Position numbers and translations under genes: made by a program
In this document: positions 10,761 to 21,449 of the stretch, piece after piece
Numbering within the stretch: position 1 is the stretch's first letter
How the letters are laid out: each line of letters opens with the position of its first letter
The notes under the pieces: model-generated
What the model saw: the letters and a program-made list of their open reading frames with translations, nothing else
What the model was told of the DNA's origin: nothing
Database searches by the model: none
From: Eimeria necatrix
Taxonomy: Eukaryota > Apicomplexa > Conoidasida > Eucoccidiorida > Eimeriidae
Direction: 5' to 3'
DNA: 64,000 bases
NCBI RefSeq assembly: GCF_000499385.1
Contig: NW_013651976.1
Span: 1-64,000 of the forward strand

Positions 10761-12287
10761 ACAGGATTGCTGATGTGTTCGGTGCTACAGCGAGACACGC
10801 AAGCTGCTCTAAGAAACCTAATACGGCAAGCTGATCGCATTTACGCAGCAGATGCATGGTATTAAAAAGAAAAATTTACCTTTTGCCGTGGCATCTAAAC
10901 CATGAACGCACCAGTTGCAAGACCCACGACTAAGCACTAGTCCTGGAGTAGCATTGCCTTTGTGCAAGCTGTTTGCTCAGATGTTAGGAACACAATCTGG
11001 CTCTTCGCTTGTATTTTCTAGAGTTTGTGACTAGTCAAAACAAATCACAACCGGCAAGCCCAAGGAGCAAATCAGCCATGTTGTTTGACAGGGATCAAGA
11101 CGGCTAGACCACGTGTGCTCTGCTTAGAGACGCCGGTTTGGATCTACTATTGGCACTGTAATGCATAGGGACTTTGTGGACGCCTCCCTGCCGGGGTCTT
11201 TGGAAAGTATCTTTCCTCTTTCGTGGTACTAGGCGTATCTGTAGGACATGTAGATAGCCATAGAATATGAAAATATAGCGCTTCGCACTCGACAACTGAC
11301 GGCTACTCTGAGATATGTGACCTGCCCCATACACCACATAAGAATACTACCTCACACTTGAAACACGCCATGAGGTCTCGTAAGAGTTATGCATCAGCAA
11401 CCGTCGCAAACACGATAGCAGATGCTGGCTCAGTACTCAAAGCGTGTGTAGGATGACTAGCTACAGAGAGCAACCTGCGAGCTGCTGGGTTAGGCGCAGT
11501 GGAGAGGCTTTGTTCTCTTAATCAGAACGAAACAGGGCGCGCCGCTTCCAGTTTTGAAAACCTTCTCTCTTGGAAGGAACAGTGTCATGACATACCGTAT
11601 TCAGGATAAATATGACAGCTTCAGTACAAGCTGCGACGGGGCCTCGTAATTGGCTTGCTCACACTTGGTGCGGGCCAGATTCAGAATTACAGTGGAGCGA
11701 CGGAGCGCGAACGATGTGCTAGAGGGGTTCTAAGTATTTCCAATATCCTACAGCTTTGTAGGATTGGCCGTTCTATCACGCCTTTCAGTAGCTAGGTACC
11801 CTGAGGAGGTTCCACGAAACTCCGTACTGGTCTCGCCACCAGTAGTAGCTACATAGAGGCTGATCTTATTCCACTTTACCGGGAGCAGAATATTAAGAAC
11901 ATTCAATGTCTGCCAGAATAGCTTGGCAAGATGTAGAAGACTTTGCTGTTTCTCAATGTCTCCTAAATATTTCCTGCTGTTGTGGTCCCACGGGTACGAA
12001 TAGGAAATCTGTGAGGACTGAACGCCGCATGGGCGAGGCAGCCGAAAGTGACGTGCCGCCACTAAGAACTGTCGGAATTTCACTGAAAATATATTTGGGG
12101 CTGGTTAAGGAGCCACCTGTCTTTCAGACTTGCTTGGGACCCACCTGTTGTCGCCGAAGGCACCTCGGGGGCTTACACGCCGGAGGTCACCTGGCGTGTC
12201 TTGCCTGCAGGTTGTGCTCCTTTTAATTGAGGCAGATCCTCAATTGTGCGTGCCGGCTGTAAAATGAGGGAAAATAAAACGTAAACG
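10761..12287. other. Gene-poor region
   Basis: About 1.5 kb without a supported gene. Frames of up to 111 codons (for example 11748-12083, minus) have no recognisable motif and no relative elsewhere in the window. Confidence 0.45.
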
Positions 12288-12341
12288 CGGCCGCTGCGGC
12301 CTCTGCGGCCGCTGCGGCCTCTGCGGCCGCTGCGGCCTCTG
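12288..12341. repeat. 18-bp GC-rich tandem repeat, three copies
   Basis: Three tandem copies of GCGGCCGCTGCGGCCTCT lie at 12288-12341. The unit itself contains two nested GCGGCC words, two of them NotI-like GCGGCCGC when phased. Confidence 0.8.
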
Positions 12342-12495
12342 TTTAAAGAAGTCGTAGCGGAGGAGACGCAGGATGCTTGGTGGCCTGGGCTACGGGCCAC
12401 TTGAACTCAATGAGAGGCTGTTACGCTGCCCTAGGCACTTAATAATGCTGTAAGGCATTCTGTTGCCATTTTGTGGTGAAGCATTGCCATGGTTG

Positions 12496-12700
12496 GACAG
12501 ATCAGGAGAATGCTTGTGTCTTGGTCTGTAAAACTCCAATGCTGCAGACGTGGCCGGGAAGAGAAGCGATATTTGAGATGGTCCCTGTAATCCCTGTAAA
12601 TGATTATAGAGTTTGTGAAATAACAACTCAGACGAATAATTATGCTTTTGTTCCTCGGAAATACGCACTTCTTGTCAAGTCGGGCAACTACACTCACGAC
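12496..12700 (+). repeat. 200-bp direct repeat, copy 1
   Basis: From ACAGATCAGGAGAATGCTTG to CGGGCAACTACACTCACGAC, this is almost identical to 12957-13151. It differs mainly by a 9-bp tandem duplication (TCCCTGTAA) and a G/A change. No coding function is evident. Confidence 0.85.
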
Positions 12701-12956
12701 CGCACTCTCGACTCAGCAAGAACCGGACTCGAACACCACGCACAAACATCCATAAGTGTCACTGAGTGAGGACTCTGGAAATCCTAATATTCGGTGGAAT
12801 GGCAGAGCCGTCGAAGCCCGCATCAAGATTGCTGCTTCATGGCTTCCTCCAACGCCTCTTCCGCCTTTACCTACTGGAAAACCTATGAAACTGCCCGTCG
12901 AGTCTGCTTACTAGCGCGAACCTATTTATTAGCTTTTATGGATCCTATCAGTGTTG

Positions 12957-13151
12957 ACAGATCAGGAGAATGCTTGTGTCTTGGTCTGTAAAACTCCAAT
13001 GCTGCAGACGTGGCCGGGAAGAGAAGCGATATTTGAGATGGTCCCTGTAAATGATTATAGAGTTTGTGAAATAACAACTCAGACAAATAATTATGCTTTT
13101 GTTCCTCGGAAATACGCACTTCTTGTCAAGTCGGGCAACTACACTCACGAC
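12957..13151 (+). repeat. 200-bp direct repeat, copy 2
   Basis: Near-identical copy of 12496-12700 without the extra 9 bp. About 256 bp of unrelated sequence separates the copies. The close identity suggests a recent duplication. Confidence 0.85.
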
Positions 13152-14454
13152 GTCGGCGGTGTCTGTAGACTTCATAGCCGCCAGTCTAACGTCATAAGTA
13201 CTTGAGACAGACCAACACACAATCTGTGTTTCTGACTTGATGTGTCTCCGCATGCCCTTTTGTTTGTTTATCTCGTTCGCTTTCGTCTACACTGTCCATT
13301 TCCTACTTTGATTTTTATTCACTTCATTTTGTTTCCGTGTTTTCCCCTTTTTGCGTTCTTGCGTCTCAGACCACGCCTCAACATTACTAGCGCCGTCTGA
13401 CTGCCAATCTATTTACCCTATTTGCTTGTTTTTGCCGCATTGTGCCTTTGTGTGTTCATACAGGTCTGTACTTATCCGCACTTTTTAGACTGTTTCCTTA
13501 TGACGTGCTATTGCATGCCTTTCCTCTACTTCCTTTTGCCTCTTTTCGTCTTCTGCGTGAGTTTGTTTCCACTTTTCTCCGTTTGTGCGATTGCGCCATT
13601 TTTTGTGACTACACCTCTTGGCTGGTCTCATTTTCCTTTTTCCCCTATTTAGCCCTTCAAGACTCTTCCCGTGTTCCCGCGATACACTTTATTTGCAGTT
13701 TTCTTCGCCTCTGCTCGCCGCCCAGTGGATCCCCTGCGATTCTTCGCCTGTGAGACTTTTGTGTCATTTTCTGCTTTATTGTGGACCTTTCTGTTGCTTT
13801 TTCTCACCCCTTCTCCGTCCTTATCCCCAATTTCTCCATCCCTTCCCACCGTTGTCAGATTACCCGATCAAATGTTCGTCTTTCTCCAAATTGTTCACTC
13901 TTCTCCACCCTTGCACTTACCGAATTCATGACGCCGTACATGCCTTATCGCTTTTTTCTCAGTTTCCGGCTTTTCGTGGCTCCCTTTACAGGGCCTAGTG
14001 GCATTCACTTCCCCCCCTGTCTGCTACTCTCTGTATTTCCCAGCAACAACACAGTGATAGCAGTTCTACAGTTCCTGTGGTTTGTTACCGCCGTCGTTTT
14101 TTCTTGAACACTTAAAACAAAAGACAAGACCGTTTTCGTTGCCTCCTTGAAGACAGAAGTACACTGTGGGACAACCCACCTCCCACGACGAGGTGTACAG
14201 ACACCTCGGCAAGTGAGCCGCAGCCTGGCCAGGGTTCCTGTTTGTTGCTGTTTTATTCAGTGGCACAAACGAATAAATCCCACTTAGCATACATGTGTAT
14301 TGTATACATGTATGCTGTACATATTATTCAAACACGCGCGAATGCATATGCAATTTGCCTGTCTTTGTCTCGTGTCTTTGTGTAGGCAAACAGTAACGCC
14401 GTGGATAAAGATGCATGTGCATGCATGAACTAGAAACAGATTTATTGCGTTTAC
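13152..14454. other. Polypyrimidine-rich region downstream of NHP2
   Basis: From about 13250 to 14110 the plus strand is strongly T/C-rich with open but low-information frames in several registers. The composition matches the purine-rich (sense) 3' flanks of the two membrane-protein paralogues and the introns of the RCC1 gene. No real gene is supported. Confidence 0.5.
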
Positions 14455-15036
14455 TCAAAGATAAGGGTGGTTCTTGCGAATTGTCTTCTCGAGTTTGCTG
14501 TAGGCCTCCTGCAGGTCCTCTGCCTCCGCTTCATTTGCTTCACTATCGTCTTTATTTTTGCCGCTGTTGGGGGGCGGCGGGGCTAGCATGATAACACTGG
14601 CTGGCCTTTTTGAATTGAAGGCGTGGCCGAGAGTCTTTTTGGGCCCCAGGTACGCGTAGGCAATGTTCTTGTCTTCGCACAAAATCGGTATGTGTGCTGT
14701 TATCTCGATTGGGTAAACGTCGGAAGCAATGAACACAAGGCCAGACTCCCCCTTTCTCAGGCTTTTGGTCACCTCGTGAACCCCTCGTCGCAGCAGCTTC
14801 AGAGACTTGCGTTTAGTCCCGCTGCTGCCGCTGCTGCCGCTGCTGCCGCTGCTGCCGCTGCTGCGGCTGCTGCGGCTCTGCCGCTCTGCTGCTGCTACCG
14901 AGCGAATCAAACGCACAGAGCGGCGGTAGGCCTTGCCCTCGAGCAGCGGCACCGCGCAGGGAGACACGTAGGCAGCAGCAGCAGGAGCTGCTGCTGCTGA
15001 AGACTCTCCCTCCATTTCACAAGCCCCTCCCTCCAT
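14455..15036 (-). CDS. NHP2: NHP2-like H/ACA snoRNP protein (L7Ae/L30e family)
   Basis: 193-residue protein of the L7Ae family. The order LLEGKAYRRSVRLIRS, LLRRGVHEVTKSLRKGE, GLVFIASDVYPIEI, HIPILCEDKNIAYAYLGPKK, LGHAFNSKRPASVIML is the NHP2 pattern: RNA-binding RRG-EV, the PIE/LCED core and the KRP-SVIM strand. In other eukaryotes NHP2 joins dyskerin, NOP10 and GAR1 in H/ACA RNPs that direct pseudouridylation in the nucleolus. About 25 residues of Ser/Gly/Arg run (SSGSSG repeats) interrupt the domain just before the RRG helix, where homologues have a short linker. An acidic tail ends in NHPYL. Two ATGs, 15036 and 15015, lie in a tandem 21-bp duplication; either could start the protein. Confidence 0.85.
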   Translation of the reverse strand: MEGGACEMEGESSAAAAPAAAAYVSPCAVPLLEGKAYRRSVRLIRSVAAAERQSRSSRSSGSSGSSGSSGSSGTKRKSLKLLRRGVHEVTKSLRKGESGLVFIASDVYPIEITAHIPILCEDKNIAYAYLGPKKTLGHAFNSKRPASVIMLAPPPPNSGKNKDDSEANEAEAEDLQEAYSKLEKTIRKNHPYL

Positions 15037-15040
15037 TTCA
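14995..15040. repeat. 21-bp tandem duplication around the NHP2 start
   Basis: The word CCTCCCTCCATTTCACAAGC occurs twice in a row on the plus strand. On the minus strand each copy supplies an in-frame ATG, duplicating the residues MEGGACE/MEGESS. Confidence 0.7.
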
Positions 15041-16509
15041 CAAGCCCCCTCTGTTGCTGCCGCTGCTGTTGTTGTTGCAGCTGCAACTACTCTTGATTTT
15101 AAAATCAGAAAGCCTCAATCGATCCTGAGAGGCCAGAAAAAAGAACAGCCGGCGAGGAGGCCCCCGCAACAACGGCAGCAGCAGCAGCTGCGGTGCGGGG
15201 AAGGCGTGTTCGCTTGCCTCAGAGGCCTTCCTGGCCACTCAGTGATTCATGAGGCAAGTTAAAAACGAGAAGATGGCAGAAGGTAAAGAATATTAGCGAA
15301 AATAAAGTCTCTAGAGCCACTGCCACTCGGCGTTTCAAGAGCTATGGTACTCCACGTGCAGCTGCTGATGCTGCTGCAGCCGCTACAGCCAGCCTGTCCC
15401 AGGTTCTCGACAGCATGCTGCGGTGAAAGCGCAGTTAAAGCTCAACATTTGCTAACACAATCAAAGTTAATAATAAAAAATAATTAATTAACCATAGTTT
15501 CTCGAGATCCACCTAGCGTTTGCCACTGTAGCCTTAGGTGCATGCGCTAGGAGGGGCCCCAGCACCAGTTGCACTTCGGGTGTAGATACACCCCAGCTCT
15601 CTCTAATAAAAGGCCCCTCAGACCCCCACACATTCCCCTGAAGTGACCAGGGCCCCACGACTTGCACTCTTTCCCGCAGCAAATCAGGCGTACACGCAGC
15701 AGCAGCAGCAGCGGCAGCAGCAACGGCAGCAGCAGCACAAGCTGTCCCTGCACAGGCTTCAGACGCTCACGATTTTCCCTCTAGGTAGCGCCGCGTCAGC
15801 GGGGACAGGGCTGCCCCAGTTGGCGCAGCAGCAGCAGCTCCTGCTGCTGCTGTTCCCTGATGGCGGCCTTCCACCAGGAACTTAGACTGAGACGGAGAGC
15901 GTCTGCCCGACAAGCTCTTCTCAGGCAGCAGAAGCAGCAACTGCAGCAGCAGAAGCAGCAACTGCAGCAGCAGCAGCAGCACAAGGGGCAAGACACAGTC
16001 GGCAGCGCCCAGTGCCCACCCAGCAGAGCCACGAGGGGCCCCCGGCCTGCGGCCTGGAGTCAGCAAACCCACGGCAGCCGAGGGCAGTAAGAAAGGAAAA
16101 TTGAAACCAACAGAAAGGAGGGGCACAGGGGAGGCCAATTTCACCTTAGGGGGCCCCATCAGCTCCAGCGGGGGCCCCCCTGGGATTTCCGGGGATTCAC
16201 CATGCATAGTGGGGCCCCAGTAAACCTTAGAAGCCACGAATGCGCTTTAGGAGGCCTCAGCCAGCACTGGGGGGCACAGCGAGGCCTTACAAAGCCAACG
16301 AAGGTCCAAGGAGCTGCTGGGTCTGGGGGGGCCTGGCAAGTCTCTTAGGGCTTTTGGATCTGCGGGGCCCCAAGGAGGCCTTGGGGTACTTTGGGGGCCC
16401 TCTCAGGTCTCAGGAGTCCCCAGTAGGTCTCAGGGGGCCCTTTTGGGTCTCCGGGGGCCCCCATAGGTCGTAGGGGGGCCCCCACAGATCTCAGGGCCAG
16501 CGCAGCGTT
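15041..16509. other. Repeat-rich interval between NHP2 and the RCC1-like gene
   Basis: Contains CAG runs (15705-15740, 15930-15990) and a stretch at 16140-16500 packed with GGGGCCCC palindromes. Minus-strand frames at 15488-15682 and 15767-16237 have some coding-like character (see findings) but no recognisable family. Confidence 0.45.
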
Positions 16510-19500
16510 ATGAAGCGCCTCATTCCCTGCACCGGCCGCTCTGCAGAAGACATAGGGGTGAGCAGCAGCAGCAAGCAGCAACCACAGCAGCAGAAGCAGC
16601 AGCAGCAGCAGCACAAGCCACGCCGCAGCAACCGCCGCAGCAGCAGCAGCGACAGGCGCAGCAGCAGCAACAGCAACTCGCCCCGGTCATTCCCCTTTCC
16701 TTTGTGTGTCTCTGGGGTGACTGTGATTTTCTTGTCTTTCTTATTTTCTTGTTTTTCCTTTTGTTTCTGCAGCCTCTCAGCGAGGACTGCGTGCCTGTCA
16801 TTTCCACCGATGCGCGTAAGCTGCTGGGGTTTAGGGTTTAGGGTTTAGGGTTTGTCGCGTGGCGTCAGCAGCCCTAGGGTTTGTGGCTGAGGGTTTAGGG
16901 TTTGGCTTGTTCCTTTGCGCTACAGTTGTGGAGCCAACATACAGAGACACTCGCACAGTAATATATATATGGGGCCGCCGTCTTGTACGGGAGGAGGCTG
17001 AGGGGGGCCCCCTGCAAGATCGGGGGGCCCCCAGTGGGAGTTCCCCCAGCAGCAGCGCGCCGGGGGCCCCATATGGGGGCCCCCCAGCTGCCTTTTCAAG
17101 GGGGGCCTCTGGCGAGCCGTTTGGGGCTTCGTCCGGAGACCTTTCTGGGTCGGCTCCCCACTCCTTCCTCAGCAGCAGCAGCAGCAGCAGCAGCAGCTTG
17201 TGCCAGCCTGTGGTGCTCCGGGGTCTCTACGACACAAGAGTGACAGAGGTTGCTGCAGGAGAAACGCATGCGCTGTTTTTATCTGACAAGGGGATTGTGC
17301 ATGCGTACGGCACTGGGGTGTACGGACAGCTGGGCTTGGGGCCCGTTCTGCTCACAGCCAAACAGCCACAAAAGATTCATGGACTAGGAGGGCCAGTAGT
17401 TCAAGTTGCTGCTGGGGAATACCATTCTGTGGCTCTTACAGAAGACGTAGGCCTGGCTTGCGTTGTTGTTGACGTTTCTTTTCGCCTTTTTCTATCCTTT
17501 TTGTCCCTTTCGGCTTCTTCTTGTCTTGTTCTAGTTACCTCCCATCTTTTCAAGTTTCTCTGTCAGTTCTTTGCTTCCGTTTCCTATTTCTTCTTTTTTC
17601 GTCTTTGCGTTTTCTTTGCTCATATTTGCCGCGTCTGGACGTCGCTGTGCCTTGGCTACGTCTTACTGCCTTTTCTGTCTTTCGCTTGCATTTGCATGTT
17701 GTCAGTTTCTGTTTAATCCAGAGCTGTTTGCTTCTGTTGTCCAAATAAAGATCCCCTTTTCTTGCTTTTCTTTGATGCCCATCTTCGCCTTCGTGTGTTT
17801 ATTCGCCTCTCTGAGTTTGTGCCCATGTCTGGTTGTCTTTTGTTTGTTTTATTTTTCATTTACCCCCAATGTGCATTGGCAGCGCATGCATGTGCGATTG
17901 CACATATGCCTGTGCATCTCTCTGGGAGTTTCAGTCGCTATAGCATTTATTATCACCAATTAATGGAAAGGGACTGAAATGAACAAGTGACTTCAATGCT
18001 GCACTGAAGAATTTCTCTTTTTTGCCTCTGTAGGGCTCGGTATACTCGTGGGGTGCTGGGGACTCTGTGGGCGACGGCAGCGGCAGCTGCGCCTACAGCC
18101 CCAAGGAGCTGCTGCTGCTGGAGTCGCTGCAGGCTTCCCATTCTCCAGGTGTATGTACACCTGTTTGCCGCCGCATTGCTGCTGCCTACGGCCAGTCTCT
18201 GGCCCTAATGGCCGGGGGCCAGTTGCTCGGTTGGGGAAGGCTCTTGCATGCGCGTTTCTCGCTCTTTCCGCGGCTCATATTTTTCTTCAATCACACGCAA
18301 AGAATTAACCAAATAGCCATCGGAGCAGCATTTGTACTAGCTCTCACAGGCAAGTAGGCGCGTCGTGCTGCTGCTACCGTTGCTGTTTGGTGCTGCTGCT
18401 GCTGGTAGTTGTAGTGTGGCGATGCTGTTGCTTTGGCTGGGGCGGGGCGTGTTGATGCAGCGGCCCTGCTGCTGCTGGTGTAGGAGTTGCTGCCGCTGCT
18501 GCTGCGTGGTATGCGCGGGGTTGCAAGGCATGTTAAGGGTTCGAGTATATGGCATTTACAGCTTTTCGCATACGTTTCGGTACTGTCCAACAATATGCAT
18601 TTGTATATACAGAAGAATGGCTTTTAGATGCACACTGGTTTGGTTGATTCGCCGTTTTTGTTTATTCCTGGGTCTGCAGATAGAGGACAGGTGTTGGCAT
18701 GGGGCGACGGCACTTACGGGGAGCTAGGTGAGTCCATCAACTCTAAGGTGCACATACACTTCGTCCCATGCAGCAGCAGAAACTACTGCTGCTGCTTCTG
18801 CCGGTGCTGCTGTATTTGCTGTTTCTTGTGCTGGTCGTGGTGCAACCGCGGTGTCTATTGAGCTCAGTTGCAGTTCCCTATCCCTAAGAGTCACGTGAAC
18901 CATTGATGAACCTTTGCCCCCTTCCTCCCATCTACATTTATGTTGAAAAGCCTGACTCATACGTAATATATTTATCGACCTCTGACTCTCGAAGCATATA
19001 TATGCCTTTTCTCCTAGCTGCATCTATACTCGCACACAAATTAGGCCGTAAACGCTTTAATTTGGGATGTACGTACAGCTGGGAACCCGTTCGACATCGC
19101 CTCTTCTGCTTTTACCCCTTTGACCCTTAAAGATGCCGGCGGGCAGCTGCTGCCTCCTATCATTTCTGTTGCTGCTGGAAAGAGGCACGCGCTGCTGCTG
19201 ACTCAGGATTTGCGACTATGGGCCTTCGGGGATAACCTGGCAGGGCAGTGCGGCCTGCCCGGGCACCAAGGCAAGCTGGTGACCCCCAAGGTGATCTTAC
19301 TTTTTAACATGAATCGGCTAGTTTCTTTTTGTTCAGCTTTGCGAGCAAATAATCCACGGGCCTTCTCACATAGTTTCCCTAGTTAACAAAGGACCAGTCA
19401 GTGCTTGTAGGCAGCAGCAGTAGCGCATAGATGTCCAATGGCTCATCTTACAAGTTTTTGCTCTAAGCCGGAATTCACGATTTTTAGGTTATTGATTGCG

Positions 19501-21449
19501 GCTTCTGAGCTGATTAGTTGTGCTGACTTGTATGTTGCTCTTCATATGTTGCTCGGACCCCCTCGGTATTCAAGGCTTGAATCGGCTTGATCATGACATC
19601 TTATGATCTATCTATCACTATGTTAGGATAGATCTATTTATATGTTTACTGACTTATTGTTTTCTACTTGACTGGTTAAGGTTGGGGAAGTGAGGGCTAG
19701 ACTCACACGTGCTTTTTTGTGGCGTTTGCTCACATATTCATCAGTTGTATACGTCGGTAACATATTCAAACATATATTTATTGATATATTCATTGGCTTA
19801 TTATTCCTTTGTGCTTAGCTAATTAAAGTTGGGGAAATGAGGGCCAGAGTCGCCAGAGTCGCCTGCGGCCACAGACACTCGGGGTGCATTACACGTAAGC
19901 AGCTTATCTTTTTTTCGAATCACCACTGCATTTACGATTAATTCAGCCAATTAATTCTCATTTTGCACATTTTCCACTTTTTCTTTGTTCTCTGCTGCAT
20001 TTGATTCTCAGCAAATCACCAGTTGTATCTGTGGGGCCACTCATCAGATCACAAATTGATTTTCACAGCAGCAACAGAGGCTCTGGTGGCTGGAGAGACT
20101 CAAGCAGGAGTAGCCCTGAAGTCGGGTTTGAAGAATGCTTGCTGCAGAGTGAGATGCAATATGGAAGCTTCTTTCTTTTTTTAGTTTGCGTCACTTTTTT
20201 GTTTGTTCGCACTGAACTGCAGTTTCTGCTTTTCTCATTTGCCTCATTTGCGTGTCTTCCCCCTCATGCTAATGCTTCAAGTTTTGTTTGGCTTGGTTGT
20301 CTATTTGTGGCTGTTCATTGTGTACTTGTGTTTTCGCTCATTTGGTTTTGCTCTGTCTCGGGATTGTATGCATATCTCGGCTGGTTAAAGCAATCTTGTA
20401 ACTGCAGCTGTATTGGTTAGCCAATATATTGTTTCTGTCCTCGCCGTTTGCTTCCTTCTACCATTCGTTCCTTCAGTTTGAATTGCATTTTACTTGCCTA
20501 TCTCTTAAGCTATCTCTCAGCTTCATCATAATTCTCGGTTACTCCTTGCCGTTTTCTTAATCAGTAAAGGGCGAAGTAAATTTAATGGTCATTTTATCGT
20601 TTACTGGCATTTATTTTCGCATGCATGCGTGTCCCTTGATCTCCTCGTGTGTATGTGTAGTTGTCAGTCTATGTCTGGGTCCTTCTATCTTTTTTTGTGT
20701 GCCCATGGGTCTGTTTACTTGTTGCTCTGTAGGTTTCTGGTCTCTTTTTGTTCGTTTGTGTATTTATTCGCATGGCCTGAAATCTATTTTTTCCGGTTAC
20801 GTGCCTTTATGTCCGTTTATTAGTGTATCAAACCCCTCTCTTGATCCTTTTCCCTTTGCCTGCGTCTCAGCCTCGCCTGATTTATTCGTTGCTGCACGAA
20901 AAGGTGACTTGTTTATGTTTGGGCTCTTGCTTCACAATAGTAGTTACGGGAGACGGAGAAAAAGAAAAGCAAAAGTCTTTCCTAGACAGCAACCAAACGA
21001 CTCCCGTGTCCTTTAGCTGCTGTCTAAACTCGCCCCACATAGTCACTGCAGCAGATCTGAAAATCAACACAAACACTGCAAACGAAGAACCTGCAAACAC
21101 GCAAGCTGCCATGTCAGGGGATCTAGAAGAGCCTTTTCAAGAAGAAGCGCAACAAATGCCCGAAGAAGGCCCCCACAGGTTTTCTCAAGCAAAGCCAGAG
21201 GCTCAAGAGGCACACGGGCACAGCGAATCACAAGAATTGCCAGAGACGCAGGGGCCCCTAGGGGGCCCTCCAGAGCCACAAGGACCCACAGATCCACAGC
21301 GGACCCCACGAGGGTCCTCACAGGGCCCCCTAAAAGGGTCTCTACAGGGGCCCCAGGGCCCTCGTCTGACTTCCGGTGGTGTGCCGGTTGCTGCTCCTTC
21401 TCCTTCTCTGCCAATATGGGCAGAACACGTCAATGATGGGGGCGCGTAA
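16510..21449 (+). CDS. RCC1-repeat (beta-propeller) protein, nine exons
   Basis: Modelled exons: 16510-16557, 16773-16815, 16926-17446, 18034-18349, 18680-18727, 19079-19290, 19819-19894, 20012-20148, 20871-21449. They join to 1,980 nt (659 residues) with matching phases. RCC1 repeats show as TVIYIWG, VTEVAAGETHALFLSDKG, VVQVAAGEYHSVALTEDGSVYSWG (formed across intron 3), AAAYGQSLALMAGGQLLGWG, IAIGAAFVLALTDRGQVLAWG (across intron 4), ISVAAGKRHALLLTQDLRLWAFG, VARVACGHRHSGCIT and CLGSCFTIVVTGDGE. The C-terminal 180 residues are acidic and Pro/Gln/Gly-rich. RCC1 folds occur in Ran exchange factors and many other proteins; the specific role cannot be told. Intron 4 has a GC donor. Intron 2 carries TTTAGGG repeats. 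The first two exons and the last junction are the least certain. Confidence 0.75.
16820..16912 (+). repeat. Telomere-like TTTAGGG repeats inside RCC1-like intron 2
   Basis: GGGTTTAGGGTTTAGGGTTT occurs at about 16827-16853, with two more degenerate units by 16912. The run lies in the modelled intron 16816-16925. The heptamer is the plant/coccidian-type telomere unit, but here it is internal. Confidence 0.8.
18350..18679 (+). other. GC-AG intron of the RCC1-like gene
   Basis: The exon ends CTCTCACAG and the intron starts GCAAGT, the usual donor of the minor GC-AG class, and ends TCTGCAG. Splicing here joins ...FVLALT to DRGQVLAWG in phase, giving an uninterrupted RCC1 repeat. No GT donor nearby keeps the frame. 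Confidence 0.7.
19600..19860 (+). repeat. Tandem duplicated exon region (decoy copy at about 19620-19710)
   Basis: The exon block with its 5' flank (TTATTATTCCTTTGTGCTTAG then GTTGGGGAAATGAGGGCCAG, about 19770-19860) has a diverged copy at about 19630-19705 (GGTTGGGGAAGTGAGGGCTAG). The upstream copy has a stop in its frame and no good acceptor, so only the downstream one is used in the model. Confidence 0.6.

Noticed and set aside
12288..12341. Regulatory CpG/NotI cluster
   Set aside because: It is a simple 18-bp tandem repeat with no adjacent gene start.
13418..14107. Overlapping plus-strand frames of 75-126 codons
   Set aside because: They arise from T/C-rich DNA lacking stop codons in many registers; translations are Phe/Leu/Ser/Pro-rich without motifs.
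15547..15753. Poly-Leu minus-strand ORF with apparent signal peptide
   Set aside because: The hydrophobic start is a translated CAG run; no conserved downstream domain.
16820..16912. Chromosome end (telomere)
   Set aside because: Only a few TTTAGGG units, internal, flanked by coding exons on both sides.
17447..17716. Continuation of RCC1 exon 3 frame to 17716
   Set aside because: After 17446 the frame turns into Phe/Leu/Ser-rich pyrimidine sequence; splicing at GAC|GTAGGC to 18034 restores a perfect RCC1 repeat.
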